Positions 16,210-29,441 of a stretch of DNA of 64,000 nt are shown here, one piece after another. The notes under the pieces are model-generated. The model worked only from the letters and a program-made list of their open reading frames with translations, was not told where the DNA came from and searched no databases. Origin of the DNA: Afipia sp. 1NLS2 (GTDB lineage Bacteria > Pseudomonadota > Alphaproteobacteria > Rhizobiales > Xanthobacteraceae); NCBI RefSeq assembly GCF_000178995.1, contig NZ_ADVZ01000001.1, positions 461,001-525,000 on the forward strand. Direction: 5' to 3'. How positions within the stretch are numbered: position 1 is the stretch's first letter; each line of letters opens with the position of its first letter. Made by a program: the position numbers and the translations under genes.

Positions 16210-17154
16210 CTAGAACAGCGGCGTGCCGGGAACGAAGGCGTCGAACGCGGCCCAGAACTGGGCGCGGTAGCGATCCTGCTCCTGCAGGATCTCGTGTTTC
16301 GCCCCCGCGATCACAAGATGCGATCCGGTTCGCAGATGATAAGCGAACTCCTCGATCGCCGCCGTGGACACCACGGTGTCATGGCTCGCCGCAATCAGCA
16401 GCAACGGCTGGCGAATGCGCGAGGGATAGGTCGTCGCGCGGAAGCCGAGGATGGTGCGGAACGCGGCATCGGTCCACCCGACCGTCGGCGAGGCGATGCC
16501 GAGCGTCGGGTCTTCCTCCAGAATAGAAGCATTGCGCGCATAGCGCACCGGATCGCTCGTCACCGGATTCTCCGCAAACGGCCCGGTGCCGACCAGCTTA
16601 CTGCTGCCGCCCGGAATGTAGTTTCCGCCCATCCCGGCAAACCGCATGGTGCGGATCAAAGTGCGGATCGGCCAGCCGGTCGTGCGGCCCGGCAGGTCGA
16701 TCATCGGCGCGGTCATCACGATACGGTCGAACCAGCGCGAACCGCCATGCAGCACCCGCAACAGCACCGCGCCGCCCATCGAATGCGCCAGCGCGAAATA
16801 AGGCGGCGGGCAGTCCGGCATCACCACCTGCTGCACGAAAGCGGCGACGTCGGCCTCATAATCCCTGAAGCTACGGACATAGCCCTTGCGGTAGTCGCTC
16901 AACTGCCGCGCCGAATGGCCTTGGCCCCGCCAGTCGATCATCGCAACCGCAAAGCCCCGCGCGCGCAGATCGCGCACCGTCTCGAAATATTTCTCGATGC
17001 ACTCGCCGCGCCCGGTGAAGACACAGACCGTGCCCTTGCGCCCGGCGGGCGGCGCCCATCGCGCGAAACGCAACTCCACGCCGTCGCGGGCCTTGATGGT
17101 GCCGGAAACGACATCGTCCGGCACCGGATTGGCAGGAATGGAAAGCAGCGTCAT
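16210..17154 (-). CDS. Alpha/beta hydrolase, lysophospholipase-like
   Basis: Serine hydrolase of 314 residues from ATG 17154. The nucleophile elbow is AHSMGG, preceded by IDWRGQGHS; the family-typical Asp is in LLIAASHDTVVS and the catalytic His in AGAKHEIL near the end. This corresponds to the PldB / monoacylglycerol-lipase-like group. No signal peptide is evident. Its stop is 15 bp from the convergent TSUP permease stop. A longer frame to 17253 adds non-conserved residues. Confidence 0.86.
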   Translation of the reverse strand: MTLLSIPANPVPDDVVSGTIKARDGVELRFARWAPPAGRKGTVCVFTGRGECIEKYFETVRDLRARGFAVAMIDWRGQGHSARQLSDYRKGYVRSFRDYEADVAAFVQQVVMPDCPPPYFALAHSMGGAVLLRVLHGGSRWFDRIVMTAPMIDLPGRTTGWPIRTLIRTMRFAGMGGNYIPGGSSKLVGTGPFAENPVTSDPVRYARNASILEEDPTLGIASPTVGWTDAAFRTILGFRATTYPSRIRQPLLLIAASHDTVVSTAAIEEFAYHLRTGSHLVIAGAKHEILQEQDRYRAQFWAAFDAFVPGTPLF

Positions 17155-17317
17155 GAAGGGAAAACCAGACGGGATGGCACGAATGTTAACGGGTCGGAAC
17201 GCGCCGGAAAACTCGCCGCAGCCCCTCTTGAACACGTTTTCTGCTTCACCCATATCAGTTTCGTGCAGGCCAGTTAAGGCTGCACGCAGAACGAAAACCC
17301 GGCCAATCCGGCGGGTT

Positions 17318-17428
17318 GTCTGCTCTTTGGAAAAAGAGCCGCGCGTTGTGCTTGCGAGACAAACCTTCCGGCCGACAGCCGGAATCCCTCTCGTGTCATA
17401 CGCGCCGGTCGCTCAATGGAGGACTAAC
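17318..17428 (+). promoter_or_regulatory. ROSE-type RNA thermometer in the hsp20 leader
   Basis: The leader of the hsp20 gene folds into successive hairpins: GCTCTTT/AAAGAGC (17322-17339), TTCCGGC/GCCGGAA (17366-17384) and a final one that hides the ribosome site. In the last, GUC-G-CUC (17408-17414) pairs with GAG-GAC (17419-17424) around AAUG, leaving a bulged G opposite the Shine-Dalgarno. The UCGCU stretch (17409-17413) fits the UYGCU signature of ROSE elements, where that G is essential for temperature sensing. Melting at heat-shock temperature would free GGAGGA for translation. Confidence 0.88.
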
Positions 17429-17893
17429 ATGCGTACTTTCGATCTCACCCCCTTCTATCGTTCCACCGTCGGCTTCGACCGGCTGTTCTCGCTGCTCGAT
17501 CAGGCCGCGGGTGACGGCGGCAACGGCTATCCGCCCTACAACATCGAACGGACCGGCGAGAACGACTTCCGGATTACGGTCGCCGTCTCCGGCTTCTCGC
17601 AAAATGACATCTCCATCGTTGCGAAGGAGAACACGCTGACGATCAAGGGCGAGAAGGTCGCGAACGAGAACAGCCAGAACGAAGTGCTGTATCGCGGCAT
17701 CGCCTCGCGCGCATTCGAGCGCAGCTTCCAGCTTGCCGATTTCGTGCAGGTGAAGAACGCCTCGCTCGAGAACGGCCTGCTTCACGTCGATCTCGTTCGC
17801 GAGATTCCGGAAGCCGCCAAACCGCGCCAGATTCCGATCAGCAACGGTCCGGCGCCGAAGCCCGTCACGACGGACGGCAAACAGGCGGCCTGA
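17429..17893 (+). CDS. Small heat-shock protein, Hsp20/IbpA family
   Basis: ATP-independent chaperone that holds unfolding proteins. The 154 residues contain an alpha-crystallin domain (about 35-125) with PPYNIERTGENDFRI, the region LTIKGEK, and the C-terminal I-x-I anchor (QIPIS). The N-terminal MRTFDLTPFYRSTVGFDRLF is characteristic of the class A rhizobial/IbpA-like proteins. GGAGGA at 17418-17423 is the ribosome site and lies within the ROSE hairpin. The gene is followed by a terminator at 17929-17955. Confidence 0.94.
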   Translation: MRTFDLTPFYRSTVGFDRLFSLLDQAAGDGGNGYPPYNIERTGENDFRITVAVSGFSQNDISIVAKENTLTIKGEKVANENSQNEVLYRGIASRAFERSFQLADFVQVKNASLENGLLHVDLVREIPEAAKPRQIPISNGPAPKPVTTDGKQAA

Positions 17894-17928
17894 TCGCCCG
17901 TCACGACGACATACGTCTCCCGCAACTG

Positions 17929-17955
17929 CGCCCCGGCATCCGCCGGGGCGTTTTT
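17929..17955 (+). terminator. Intrinsic terminator after hsp20
   Basis: CGCCCCGGC (17929-17937) and GCCGGGGCG (17942-17950) form a 9-bp stem with a 4-nt loop, followed by TTTTT (17951-17955). The T tract touches the stop codon of the convergent sigma factor gene. Confidence 0.9.
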
Positions 17956-18827
17956 CATGTGTTGAGGATCGCGACGTCGAACCCCTTTATGCGGTCCGGG
18001 TCGGCGACGGCCTGAATGCCGGCAATGCGGTCGCCCACGATGCGAAGCTCCAGCACGAGGCGGAGCCGGCCGCCGAACACCACCGCAATCGCCATTGCAC
18101 CATCGACCACCGCAGGCTGCGCCGCCTGCGCGCGCCCCTTGAAGGTGTTCGCCACCGCCTCGGCACCGCGCAATTCGACCGCGCCGCCCATTTTCGCCGC
18201 CACCGCATCCGACCTGAACACGACCTCCGGATCGAGCACCGACAACAGCGCTTCAAAGTCGCCATTCTTGGAGGCCGCAAGAAATGCATCGACGATTACG
18301 CGCTGACGGCTGAGATCGGCCTCGGGCGTCTCGACCTCGGGTTTTGCCGAAGCGCCTTGCACGCGGCGGCGAGCGCGGCTCGCCAGTTGCCGCGCGGCGG
18401 CAGGCTGACGCCCGACAATCGGCGCGATGTCCTCGAACGGCACAGCGAACATGTCATGCAGCACGAAGGCCAGACGCTCGGCCGGTGACAGCGTATCGAG
18501 CACGATCAGCAGTGCAGCGCCGATGGAATCCGCAATTTCCTGTTCGCCGTTTTCATTATCGGCGGGTTCCGGAACATGCGGCCCCAGCTGCTCCTCGCGC
18601 CGCGACTTACGCGCGCGCAGCATGTCGAGACAGATCCGCGCCACCACGGTCGTCAGCCAGCCGCCAAGATTTTTGATCTCATTGGTGTCGGCGCGGCCAA
18701 GCCGCAGCCACGCCTCCTGAACCGCGTCCTCCGCCTCGCTGCGCGAGCCCAGCATCCGGTAGGCGACGGCCCGCAAATGCGCGCGGTTGGCCTCGAACCT
18801 CTCCGCCAGAAAATTTTGTTCGCTCAT
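17955..18827 (-). CDS. ECF sigma factor with SnoaL-like C-terminal domain (ECF41 group)
   Basis: Sigma factor of 290 residues: sigma2 (about 8-75, with RMLGSRSEAEDAVQEAWLR and GGWLTTVVARICLDMLR), sigma4 (about 105-160) and a C-terminal SnoaL-like domain (about 170-285) that in ECF41 proteins acts in place of an anti-sigma factor. VPEP in the linker resembles the WLPEP motif and ADPDRIKGF the NPDKL motif of that group; the DGGGK motif is altered to AKMGGAV. It is divergent from an AhpD-like carboxymuconolactone decarboxylase family gene, the classic ECF41 partner, which has a matching promoter at 18884-18910. Confidence 0.93.
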   Translation of the reverse strand: MSEQNFLAERFEANRAHLRAVAYRMLGSRSEAEDAVQEAWLRLGRADTNEIKNLGGWLTTVVARICLDMLRARKSRREEQLGPHVPEPADNENGEQEIADSIGAALLIVLDTLSPAERLAFVLHDMFAVPFEDIAPIVGRQPAAARQLASRARRRVQGASAKPEVETPEADLSRQRVIVDAFLAASKNGDFEALLSVLDPEVVFRSDAVAAKMGGAVELRGAEAVANTFKGRAQAAQPAVVDGAMAIAVVFGGRLRLVLELRIVGDRIAGIQAVADPDRIKGFDVAILNT

Positions 18828-18883
18828 CGGTCACATCTCCGCAGCCTGCTTCGTCACCTGCCTGACGAACCGATCCAGCCGAA

Positions 18884-18910
18884 TGTGACATCGGCGGGAA
18901 CCACAGCGTC
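18884..18910 (+). promoter_or_regulatory. ECF41-type promoter of the AhpD-like gene
   Basis: TGTGACA (18884-18890), exactly 16 bp, then CGTC (18907-18910). The published ECF41 promoter as I recall it is TGTCACA-N16-CGTC, so there is one mismatch in the -35. The -10 lies 24 bp before the ATG of the partner gene. Confidence 0.78.
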
Positions 18911-18933
18911 AAAAAGTCAGAAGGAGATTTCCG

Positions 18934-19392
18934 ATGCAAGCACGTATGAACAACCCGGCCTTGCTCAATCCCGACGCCATGAAGGCGCTCGGCGCCCTCA
19001 ATGAAGCGGCGAAGAAAGGCAATATCCCCGTGACATTCCATGAACTGCTGTGCCTGCGCGCCAGCCAGATCAACGGATGCAGCGTCTGTATCGACGGCCA
19101 TTGGCGGATCGCGAAGAAAGCCGGCGAAACCGATGAGCGGCTCTTTGCCGTCGCGGCCTGGCGCGACACGCCCTACTTCACGGCGGCCGAACGCGCAGCC
19201 CTCGCCCTCACCGAGGCCATGACGCGGCTCAGCGACAGGGCCGATCCCGTTCCCGACAAAATCTGGGACGAACTGATACGCCATTACAACGAGACCGATA
19301 TCGCCTCTCTGCTGCTGACGATCGCCAGCATCAATGTCTGGAATCGCCTCAACATCGCGACCAAGCAGCAGGCGGGCTTCTGGAAGCCTTGA
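18934..19392 (+). CDS. AhpD-like carboxymuconolactone decarboxylase family protein
   Basis: Protein of 152 residues with the AhpD core. CSVCIDGHW (about 50-58) gives the redox-active C-x2-C with the following His of alkylhydroperoxidase AhpD-type proteins, so a peroxide or thiol-based reductive role is more likely than decarboxylation. AAGGAG precedes the ATG. It is divergent from the ECF41 sigma factor and is its probable target. It ends at a bidirectional terminator. Confidence 0.92.
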   Translation: MQARMNNPALLNPDAMKALGALNEAAKKGNIPVTFHELLCLRASQINGCSVCIDGHWRIAKKAGETDERLFAVAAWRDTPYFTAAERAALALTEAMTRLSDRADPVPDKIWDELIRHYNETDIASLLLTIASINVWNRLNIATKQQAGFWKP

Positions 19393-19431
19393 AACAAAAA
19401 GGGCGGCCGGTCATCGGGCGCCCTTTTTGTT
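19393..19431. terminator. Bidirectional terminator between convergent genes
   Basis: AACAAAAAGGGCG (19393-19405) and CGCCCTTTTTGTT (19419-19431) form a 13-bp stem with A and T tracts on both sides, serving the AhpD-like gene (+) and the PepSY-like gene (-). Confidence 0.92.
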
Positions 19432-19434
19432 GTC

Positions 19435-20232
19435 TCAATCCATCGGCTGTACCGGCGGCATCGGCCCGGTCGGCTTCAGCTCGATCGTGTCCGCATCCGG
19501 CGCAGGCTTGGCCTCAACCTTTGTCTCGGGCTTAGGCGTATCCTTGGGGGCCGAGCCGGACGTTCCGGACAATTGAGCCGTTTGTGCAGCAGACGATGGT
19601 GCCGACGGCTTGGCTGGCGCAATCGCAGTCGTCGTCGGATTGGGCTTCGGAGCCGTCTTCGCGATCGCCTTCGCCGCGCGCTTGAGCGGCGCCGCGTGAT
19701 GCGCCGAAGCAGCCGGCACGCCATGGCTTGCCGTGCGCGACGGATAATCCCGGCGCGGCGGCGGATTGCCATAAGGCTGCGCGAACCGCGCGGGCGGCGG
19801 ACCCGGCGGCCCATACATGCGGTCGAGTTCGTCGCGCAACCGCGAATCCATCCGCATGGCCGGGACGAAGCGGATCGGCTCGCCGGTGCGTGCATCGACG
19901 ATCAGGCGTCCGTCGTCGCCGTTCTGGTTCAGCACCGCGACGGTGTAGACCCAGCCGCGCCGGAAAACCGGGCCGAGTTGGGAAAAGCCCTGCTGGCGCA
20001 GGATTCCCGGAATTTCATCCGGAGCGAGAATAACGGTGTCGTCTCCCATCGGCACCGGCTCCGGCGGCCCGACATACGCGCCACGGTCATATGCACCGTC
20101 ATCGCTTCTAAGGACGTCGGCGGCCTGAATAATCTTGGCCTGCACAATCTGAATGACCTGAGCGCGCGCAGGCACGGTGGCGATGCCCGCCGCCATGACC
20201 GTTCCCGCGCAAATCGAAGCGAACAGCTTCAT
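19435..20232 (-). CDS. Secreted protein with PepSY-like region and Pro/Ala-rich tail
   Basis: A 265-residue exported protein of unknown function. ATG 20232 gives a clear signal peptide (MKLFASICAGTVMAAGIATV, cleaved after ARA). Residues about 60-125 (ILRQQGFSQLGPVFRRGWVYTVAVL, then DARTGEPIRF) resemble a PepSY-like domain, a small secreted fold. The rest, from about residue 140, is low-complexity and rich in Pro, Ala, Lys and Thr, probably unstructured. A longer frame to 20349 adds non-conserved residues. Similar proteins occur widely in the Bradyrhizobium group; no function can be assigned. Confidence 0.72.
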   Translation of the reverse strand: MKLFASICAGTVMAAGIATVPARAQVIQIVQAKIIQAADVLRSDDGAYDRGAYVGPPEPVPMGDDTVILAPDEIPGILRQQGFSQLGPVFRRGWVYTVAVLNQNGDDGRLIVDARTGEPIRFVPAMRMDSRLRDELDRMYGPPGPPPARFAQPYGNPPPRRDYPSRTASHGVPAASAHHAAPLKRAAKAIAKTAPKPNPTTTAIAPAKPSAPSSAAQTAQLSGTSGSAPKDTPKPETKVEAKPAPDADTIELKPTGPMPPVQPMD

Positions 20233-20455
20233 CGGCCGCCTCCCTGTCATCCACAGCCCCGAACTTCGACAGTTTCGGGACCTATCTTGCCGGGGATTCC
20301 GGCGAGGAATGGGCCGGGCTTGGGCCGGAACGAGATTCTTTGCGGCCAAAGATCTCGGGGAAAACGAGGCAATCTCTCACGTTGTGAGTCATGCATCCCG
20401 GCAGGGACTCCGATGTGCTTGTGTGATAGAAAAAAGTTTGGCAATCTCGGAGGTA

Positions 20456-20472
20456 GGACAGTAATACTGTCC
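20456..20472. repeat. Short palindrome upstream of gltB
   Basis: GGACAGT-AAT-ACTGTCC, a 7-bp perfect inverted repeat with a 3-bp centre, lies 240 bp before gltB and 224 bp before the divergent PepSY-like gene. It could be an operator or a transcript hairpin. The rest of 20233-20711 shows no convincing gene. Confidence 0.55.
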
Positions 20473-20711
20473 CATATTTTGCCGGGATTTCAGGCAGGAT
20501 GACGGGTCCGATTCCGGCTCCTGCCCGAAAAGACCGCTCGCTCGCGCCGGACAGGTGCCCGCGAGCCTGCACTTTTGACACGAGCTCGTCCCATTGGTGG
20601 GCGGTTCTCGGCCCAGGACTTCGGTCCATGGGAGTCCGAGCAAACCGCCAACGCCGTGGGTGCGGCTGGACGATGAGTAAAGAAGGCCCTTGAGAGGGTT
20701 CGAGGCACAAG

Positions 20712-25481
<4,770 letters not shown>

Positions 25482-25490
25482 GGTTCAACG

Positions 25491-25586
25491 CGTCATTCCG
25501 GGCGGCCGCACGGCGGCCGATCCGGAATCTCGCAAACGTAGGATCAAGATTCCGGGTCTGCGCTGTTGACGCATCTCCGGAATGAC
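25491..25586. repeat. REP-like palindromic repeat between gltB and gltD
   Basis: Two tandem palindromic units: ATTCCGG (25495-25501) with CCGGAAT (25522-25528), and ATTCCGGG (25549-25556) with CCGGAAT (25577-25583). The unit resembles the interspersed CGTCATTCCGG..CCGGAATGACG repeats of Bradyrhizobium relatives, and similar elements occur at 29351 and 33001 here. Confidence 0.78.
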
Positions 25587-25612
25587 TGAATGGATCGGGG
25601 CGTTAGGTTACT

Positions 25613-27070
25613 ATGGGTAAGATCACGGGGTTTCTTGAGTTCGATCGTCACGACCGCAGCTATCAGCCTGTCGCGGAGCGTGTGAAGAACTTCAACGAGT
25701 TCGTCGTTCCGCTGTCGGAGAAAGAGCTGCGCGATCAGGCCGCGCGGTGCATGAACTGCGGCGTGCCGTTTTGCCATGGCACCGGTTCGGTCGCACCCGG
25801 CACGCCCGGCTGCCCGGTCAACAACCAGATCCCGGACTGGAACGATCTCGTCTACAGGGGCAACTGGCAGGAAGCCTCGCGCAACCTGCACTCGACCAAC
25901 AACTTCCCCGAATTCACCGGCCGCATCTGCCCCGCGCCCTGCGAGGCCTCCTGCACGCTGAACATCATCGACAGCCCGGTCACCATCAAGAGCATCGAGC
26001 ACGCCATCGTCGAGCGCGCGTGGGAAAACGGCTGGCTGCCGCCGGAAATCGCCGCCGAGAAGACCGGCAAGAAGATCGCCGTGATCGGCTCGGGTCCCGC
26101 GGGCCTCGCCTGCGCGCAGCAGCTCGCGCGCGTCGGCCATGAGGTTCATGTCTTCGAGAAGCACGCCAAGGCCGGTGGCCTGCTCCGCTACGGCATTCCC
26201 GACTTCAAGATGGAGAAGTGGACCATCGACCGCCGCATCAAGCAGATGGAAGCGGAAGGCGTGGTCTTCCACTACGGCAAGGCGGTCGGCGGCACCTCAC
26301 CCGGCGCAATCGACCCGAAGGAACTGCTCAAGACCTATGACGCCATCGCGCTGACCGGCGGTGCCGAAGCCCCGCGCGACCTGCCGGTGCCCGGCCGCGA
26401 ACTCGCGGGCATCCATTACGCGATGGATTTCCTGCCGCAGCAGAACCGCCGCGTCGGCAAGGAATCGCTCGACGGCGTGAGCGAGATTCTGGCCACCGGC
26501 AAGCATGTCATCGTGATCGGCGGTGGCGACACCGGTTCGGACTGCATCGGCACCTCGGTGCGTCAGGGCGCGAAGTCCGTGACGCAGCTTGAAATCCTCC
26601 CCGAGCCGCCCGCGCGCGAGAACAAGCCGCTGGTCTGGCCTTACTGGCCGTTGAAGCTGCGCATCTCGTCGAGCCAGGCGGAAGGCGCTGTGCGCGACTA
26701 CGCCGTGATGACGCAGAAGTTCTCCGGCGAGAACGGCAAGGTGGCGAAGCTGCACGGCATCCATGTCGACGCCAAATTCCAGCCGGTGCCCGGCACCGAA
26801 TTCGAACTCCCTGCTGACCTCGTTCTGCTGGCGATGGGTTTCGTGCATCCGGTGCACGAGGGGCTGCTGAAGTCGCTCGGCGTCGACCTCGATCAGCGAG
26901 GCAATGTCCACGCCGCGACCAGCGACTACAAGACCTCGGTCGCGAAAGTATTCGCCTCGGGCGACATGCGCCGCGGCCAGTCGCTCGTGGTGTGGGCGAT
27001 CCGCGAAGGCCGCCAATGCGCTGCCTCGATCGACCAGCATCTGATGGGATCGACCACGCTGCCGCGTTAA
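25613..27070 (+). CDS. gltD: Glutamate synthase (NADPH) small subunit
   Basis: FAD-containing subunit that passes electrons from NADPH to GltB. The 485 residues include N-terminal cysteine clusters for 4Fe-4S centres ([26 protein letters not shown]; about 46-120), an FAD-binding motif [18 protein letters not shown] (about 158-175) and an NAD(P)-binding motif [12 protein letters not shown] (about 302-313). The length is normal for the family. It ends before a strong bidirectional terminator. Confidence 0.97.
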   Translation: MGKITGFLEFDRHDRSYQPVAERVKNFNEFVVPLSEKELRDQAARCMNCGVPFCHGTGSVAPGTPGCPVNNQIPDWNDLVYRGNWQEASRNLHSTNNFPEFTGRICPAPCEASCTLNIIDSPVTIKSIEHAIVERAWENGWLPPEIAAEKTGKKIAVIGSGPAGLACAQQLARVGHEVHVFEKHAKAGGLLRYGIPDFKMEKWTIDRRIKQMEAEGVVFHYGKAVGGTSPGAIDPKELLKTYDAIALTGGAEAPRDLPVPGRELAGIHYAMDFLPQQNRRVGKESLDGVSEILATGKHVIVIGGGDTGSDCIGTSVRQGAKSVTQLEILPEPPARENKPLVWPYWPLKLRISSSQAEGAVRDYAVMTQKFSGENGKVAKLHGIHVDAKFQPVPGTEFELPADLVLLAMGFVHPVHEGLLKSLGVDLDQRGNVHAATSDYKTSVAKVFASGDMRRGQSLVVWAIREGRQCAASIDQHLMGSTTLPR

Positions 27071-27091
27071 GCCTCAATCATATACTCACGA

Positions 27092-27127
27092 CAAAAACCC
27101 CGCCGTGCGAACACGGCGGGGTTTTTG
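27092..27127. terminator. Bidirectional terminator after gltD
   Basis: A 16-bp perfect stem (27092-27107 with 27112-27127) capped by CGAA, ending in TTTTT on both strands. It separates gltD (+) from the convergent small exported protein gene (-). Confidence 0.95.
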
Positions 27128-27138
27128 CTTGCGCCGAC

Positions 27139-27525
27139 TTACTCAACGACGCGGATGATCCGGCGGGTGCGCGGATCGACGATCACACGCTGGTCGTTGA
27201 CCACGGCATAACGGTACTCGCGATAACGCGGCACCTCATGCAGCACCACCGTCTCCGGCAGCGGCTCGCCCACGGCGACACGCTCATGCACCACGACCGA
27301 CGGCACGCGCTCGCCGCGCACCGAACTGATCACGGCATCCGGAATCGCGGCAGCCGTACCGACCGCGGCACCGACCGTACCACCCACGATCGCGCCTGGC
27401 GCGCCGAGAACCGCACCGCCCGCCTCCGCGCCGCCGCGCGCACTGTCGCGAACGACGTTCTGCGCGTGGGCCAAAGCGGGCGCCAGCACCAAGGCCGCGA
27501 CTGCAATCGTTGTCTTCATCTTCAT
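27139..27525 (-). CDS. Small exported protein, DUF1236-like
   Basis: A 128-residue exported protein. The signal peptide (about 1-22, cleaved at AHA) is followed by a Gly/Ala-rich stretch (about 30-65, GGAVLGAPGAIVGGTVGAAVG) and a C-terminal YRYAVVNDQRVIVDPRTRRIIRVVE that matches the short DUF1236 type found many times in Rhizobiales genomes. GGGAGA lies upstream of the start. Function unknown. Confidence 0.8.
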   Translation of the reverse strand: MKMKTTIAVAALVLAPALAHAQNVVRDSARGGAEAGGAVLGAPGAIVGGTVGAAVGTAAAIPDAVISSVRGERVPSVVVHERVAVGEPLPETVVLHEVPRYREYRYAVVNDQRVIVDPRTRRIIRVVE

Positions 27526-27713
27526 GACCTGTCTCCCTTGATCGATTGACGCATGTTAACCGGCAAGGCGAGCGGGCGTTCCGGAAATGACGGTCCCGAT
27601 TCCGGGGCCAAAATGTGAGAAACATGCCGGAAACAAGGCGCAAGTTGAAACACGGCTTGTCCCGCAAGGCGCTGTCGCTCTTGCGCGCAAGTTCCGCGAC
27701 GAGCGATATATTT

Positions 27714-29279
27714 TTAGCGGAAGAAAAAGAATCCGGAGCTTGCCGCCGAAGGCGCGATCGTGCGCGGCCGCTGTTGCTGCGGACGGCTGGGATCGAAGAA
27801 GCCGTTGTTCGATGTGGCTTGCGGCGCCCGCTTCTTCGGCTTCGGCGCGGCCGGCTTCTCGCCATCGAGCGTGGCGACACTGCCTGCCGGCGTCGGAGGC
27901 GCTTCGAGCTTGCCGATTTCGTGGCGCGGCCAACTGAAATCATCGGCGCGTCCCGCAGGCGGCGAGAGCGGCTCGCCCTTCACCAGCGTGCGCGCAGCCA
28001 GCGCATCGACCGCCGCTGGCCGGGAGCCCACGCCGCCGAGCAACTGATCCGCGCTGACGGACGATGCCACCAGCGGCACCACCGGCCCCGCCATCGGACG
28101 CGGACCGGCCACGCCCGGCTTGACGTTGACGCTATTGTCCGGCGCTTCGCTCGGCAGCGACAGCGGCGAGGAACGTGCGGCCAGCACGCGGCGGATCTCG
28201 CGTTCGGTGTAATGGGCGAGCTTGCGCGCACCCGCCTTGGTGAAGAACACGCCATCATAGGAACGCAGGCGGCGGATCTGGCCCTCGAAGTCCGGGCCCT
28301 GCTGCAAATAGCGGCCCGCGTCATCGACGAAGCCGTCCCACACATCGACATAGGTGATGCCGGCCTTGCCGGCGGCGTCACGGTACAGCGCATCGAGGAA
28401 CAGCATGTCGGATGTCGATTTGGTGCCGCGCACGGCGGGCAGGCCGACCCACAACACCGGCACGCCCTTGGCCTTCAGGATGCCGATCAATTCCTCGATC
28501 TTGCGGTTGTAGAGTTCGACCCAGCGCGGATCGCGGAAATTGGCAATGCCGTTGGCAGCGGGCGCGGTCCTCTCCGGGGGCGCTGCGTCTTCCTCGTCAT
28601 CGGAGCTGGCCGTATCCGGCGGCGCGGCTTCAGCCTCGCCGGGCTTGCTCGCGTCGGCCTTGTTGGCGTCAGGTTTGCCGTCCTTCTCCTTCGCGCCCTT
28701 CTTGCCCTTCTTCTTGTCCTTGTCGGTCTTCTCGACCTTCTCGTGGATCGGAATGCGGTCGTGCAGGCCGAGCATCACCACGATCACGTCGGGATGCTCG
28801 CTGGCGAGAATCTCCTTCGCGGCGGCCGCCCAGTCCGAGGGCTCGCCCTTGGGCTGGTAACGGATCAGGCCGGAGACCGTCTTGGCCTTGCGGATGACGC
28901 CAAGCTCCGGCGTCTCGGCCAGCGCGTCCTCGAGGCCGTAGGCCAGCCAGTCGGCCATCGCATCGCCGATCACCAGCACGTTCTGCTCGGCCACGGTGTC
29001 GCGCTTCTCGGGCGCGGGCGGATGCGAATAGTCCACGCGCGGCTGTTGCGGCTGCGGCGCGGGCGCCCGGTCGCCGAAGAAGCCATCGCGGAAGGACGGG
29101 AAGAACCCGCCGCCGCCCCGCGGCACTTCGCGCGGAGGCACCGGCCTGCTGCGGCCGAAGCCGAAATCGAACAGTTGCGCCGAGGCAGGCGCGGCCATGG
29201 CGAACGCCAGCAGGCCCGCGACCGCGAACACCGCAAGCCCCGCGCTTTCGCGCCGGATATATCGCCACCAATGTCGCAT
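27714..29279 (-). CDS. DUF459/SGNH-type exported protein
   Basis: A 521-residue protein of the DUF459 group, SGNH-hydrolase-like. An N-terminal hydrophobic segment (about 12-34) directs export. The SGNH blocks are degenerate: VLVIGDAMADWLA (in place of GDS; about 101-113), VVMLGLHDRI (in place of GxND) and a later DGVFFTKAGARKLAHY containing the Asp-x2-(Phe) region where family members have DxxH-like ends. A Lys/Asp-rich insert (about 185-240) and a Pro/Ala-rich tail flank the core. Whether it is catalytic is doubtful. It may act on cell-surface polysaccharide. Confidence 0.8.
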   Translation of the reverse strand: MRHWWRYIRRESAGLAVFAVAGLLAFAMAAPASAQLFDFGFGRSRPVPPREVPRGGGGFFPSFRDGFFGDRAPAPQPQQPRVDYSHPPAPEKRDTVAEQNVLVIGDAMADWLAYGLEDALAETPELGVIRKAKTVSGLIRYQPKGEPSDWAAAAKEILASEHPDVIVVMLGLHDRIPIHEKVEKTDKDKKKGKKGAKEKDGKPDANKADASKPGEAEAAPPDTASSDDEEDAAPPERTAPAANGIANFRDPRWVELYNRKIEELIGILKAKGVPVLWVGLPAVRGTKSTSDMLFLDALYRDAAGKAGITYVDVWDGFVDDAGRYLQQGPDFEGQIRRLRSYDGVFFTKAGARKLAHYTEREIRRVLAARSSPLSLPSEAPDNSVNVKPGVAGPRPMAGPVVPLVASSVSADQLLGGVGSRPAAVDALAARTLVKGEPLSPPAGRADDFSWPRHEIGKLEAPPTPAGSVATLDGEKPAAPKPKKRAPQATSNNGFFDPSRPQQQRPRTIAPSAASSGFFFFR

Positions 29280-29350
29280 CGCGCCTTTCAGCCGGCTCCG
29301 TCGGGAACGCCTTTATACTAGCTGAATCCGGCCCGAAAAGGGGCAGTTAC

Positions 29351-29419
29351 CGTCATTCCCGCGAAAGCGGGAATCCAGTTTTTTGGGAAGTGTGGGTCCC
29401 CGCCTGCGCGGGGACGACA
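29351..29419. repeat. REP-like double palindrome
   Basis: ATTCCCGC-GAAA-GCGGGAAT (29355-29374) and GTCCCCGC-CTGC-GCGGGGAC (29396-29415), a two-hairpin interspersed element lying between two minus-strand genes. The second half recurs at 33004-33023. Confidence 0.85.
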
Positions 29420-29441
29420 TGAAATGGTGCCTTTTACGGCC

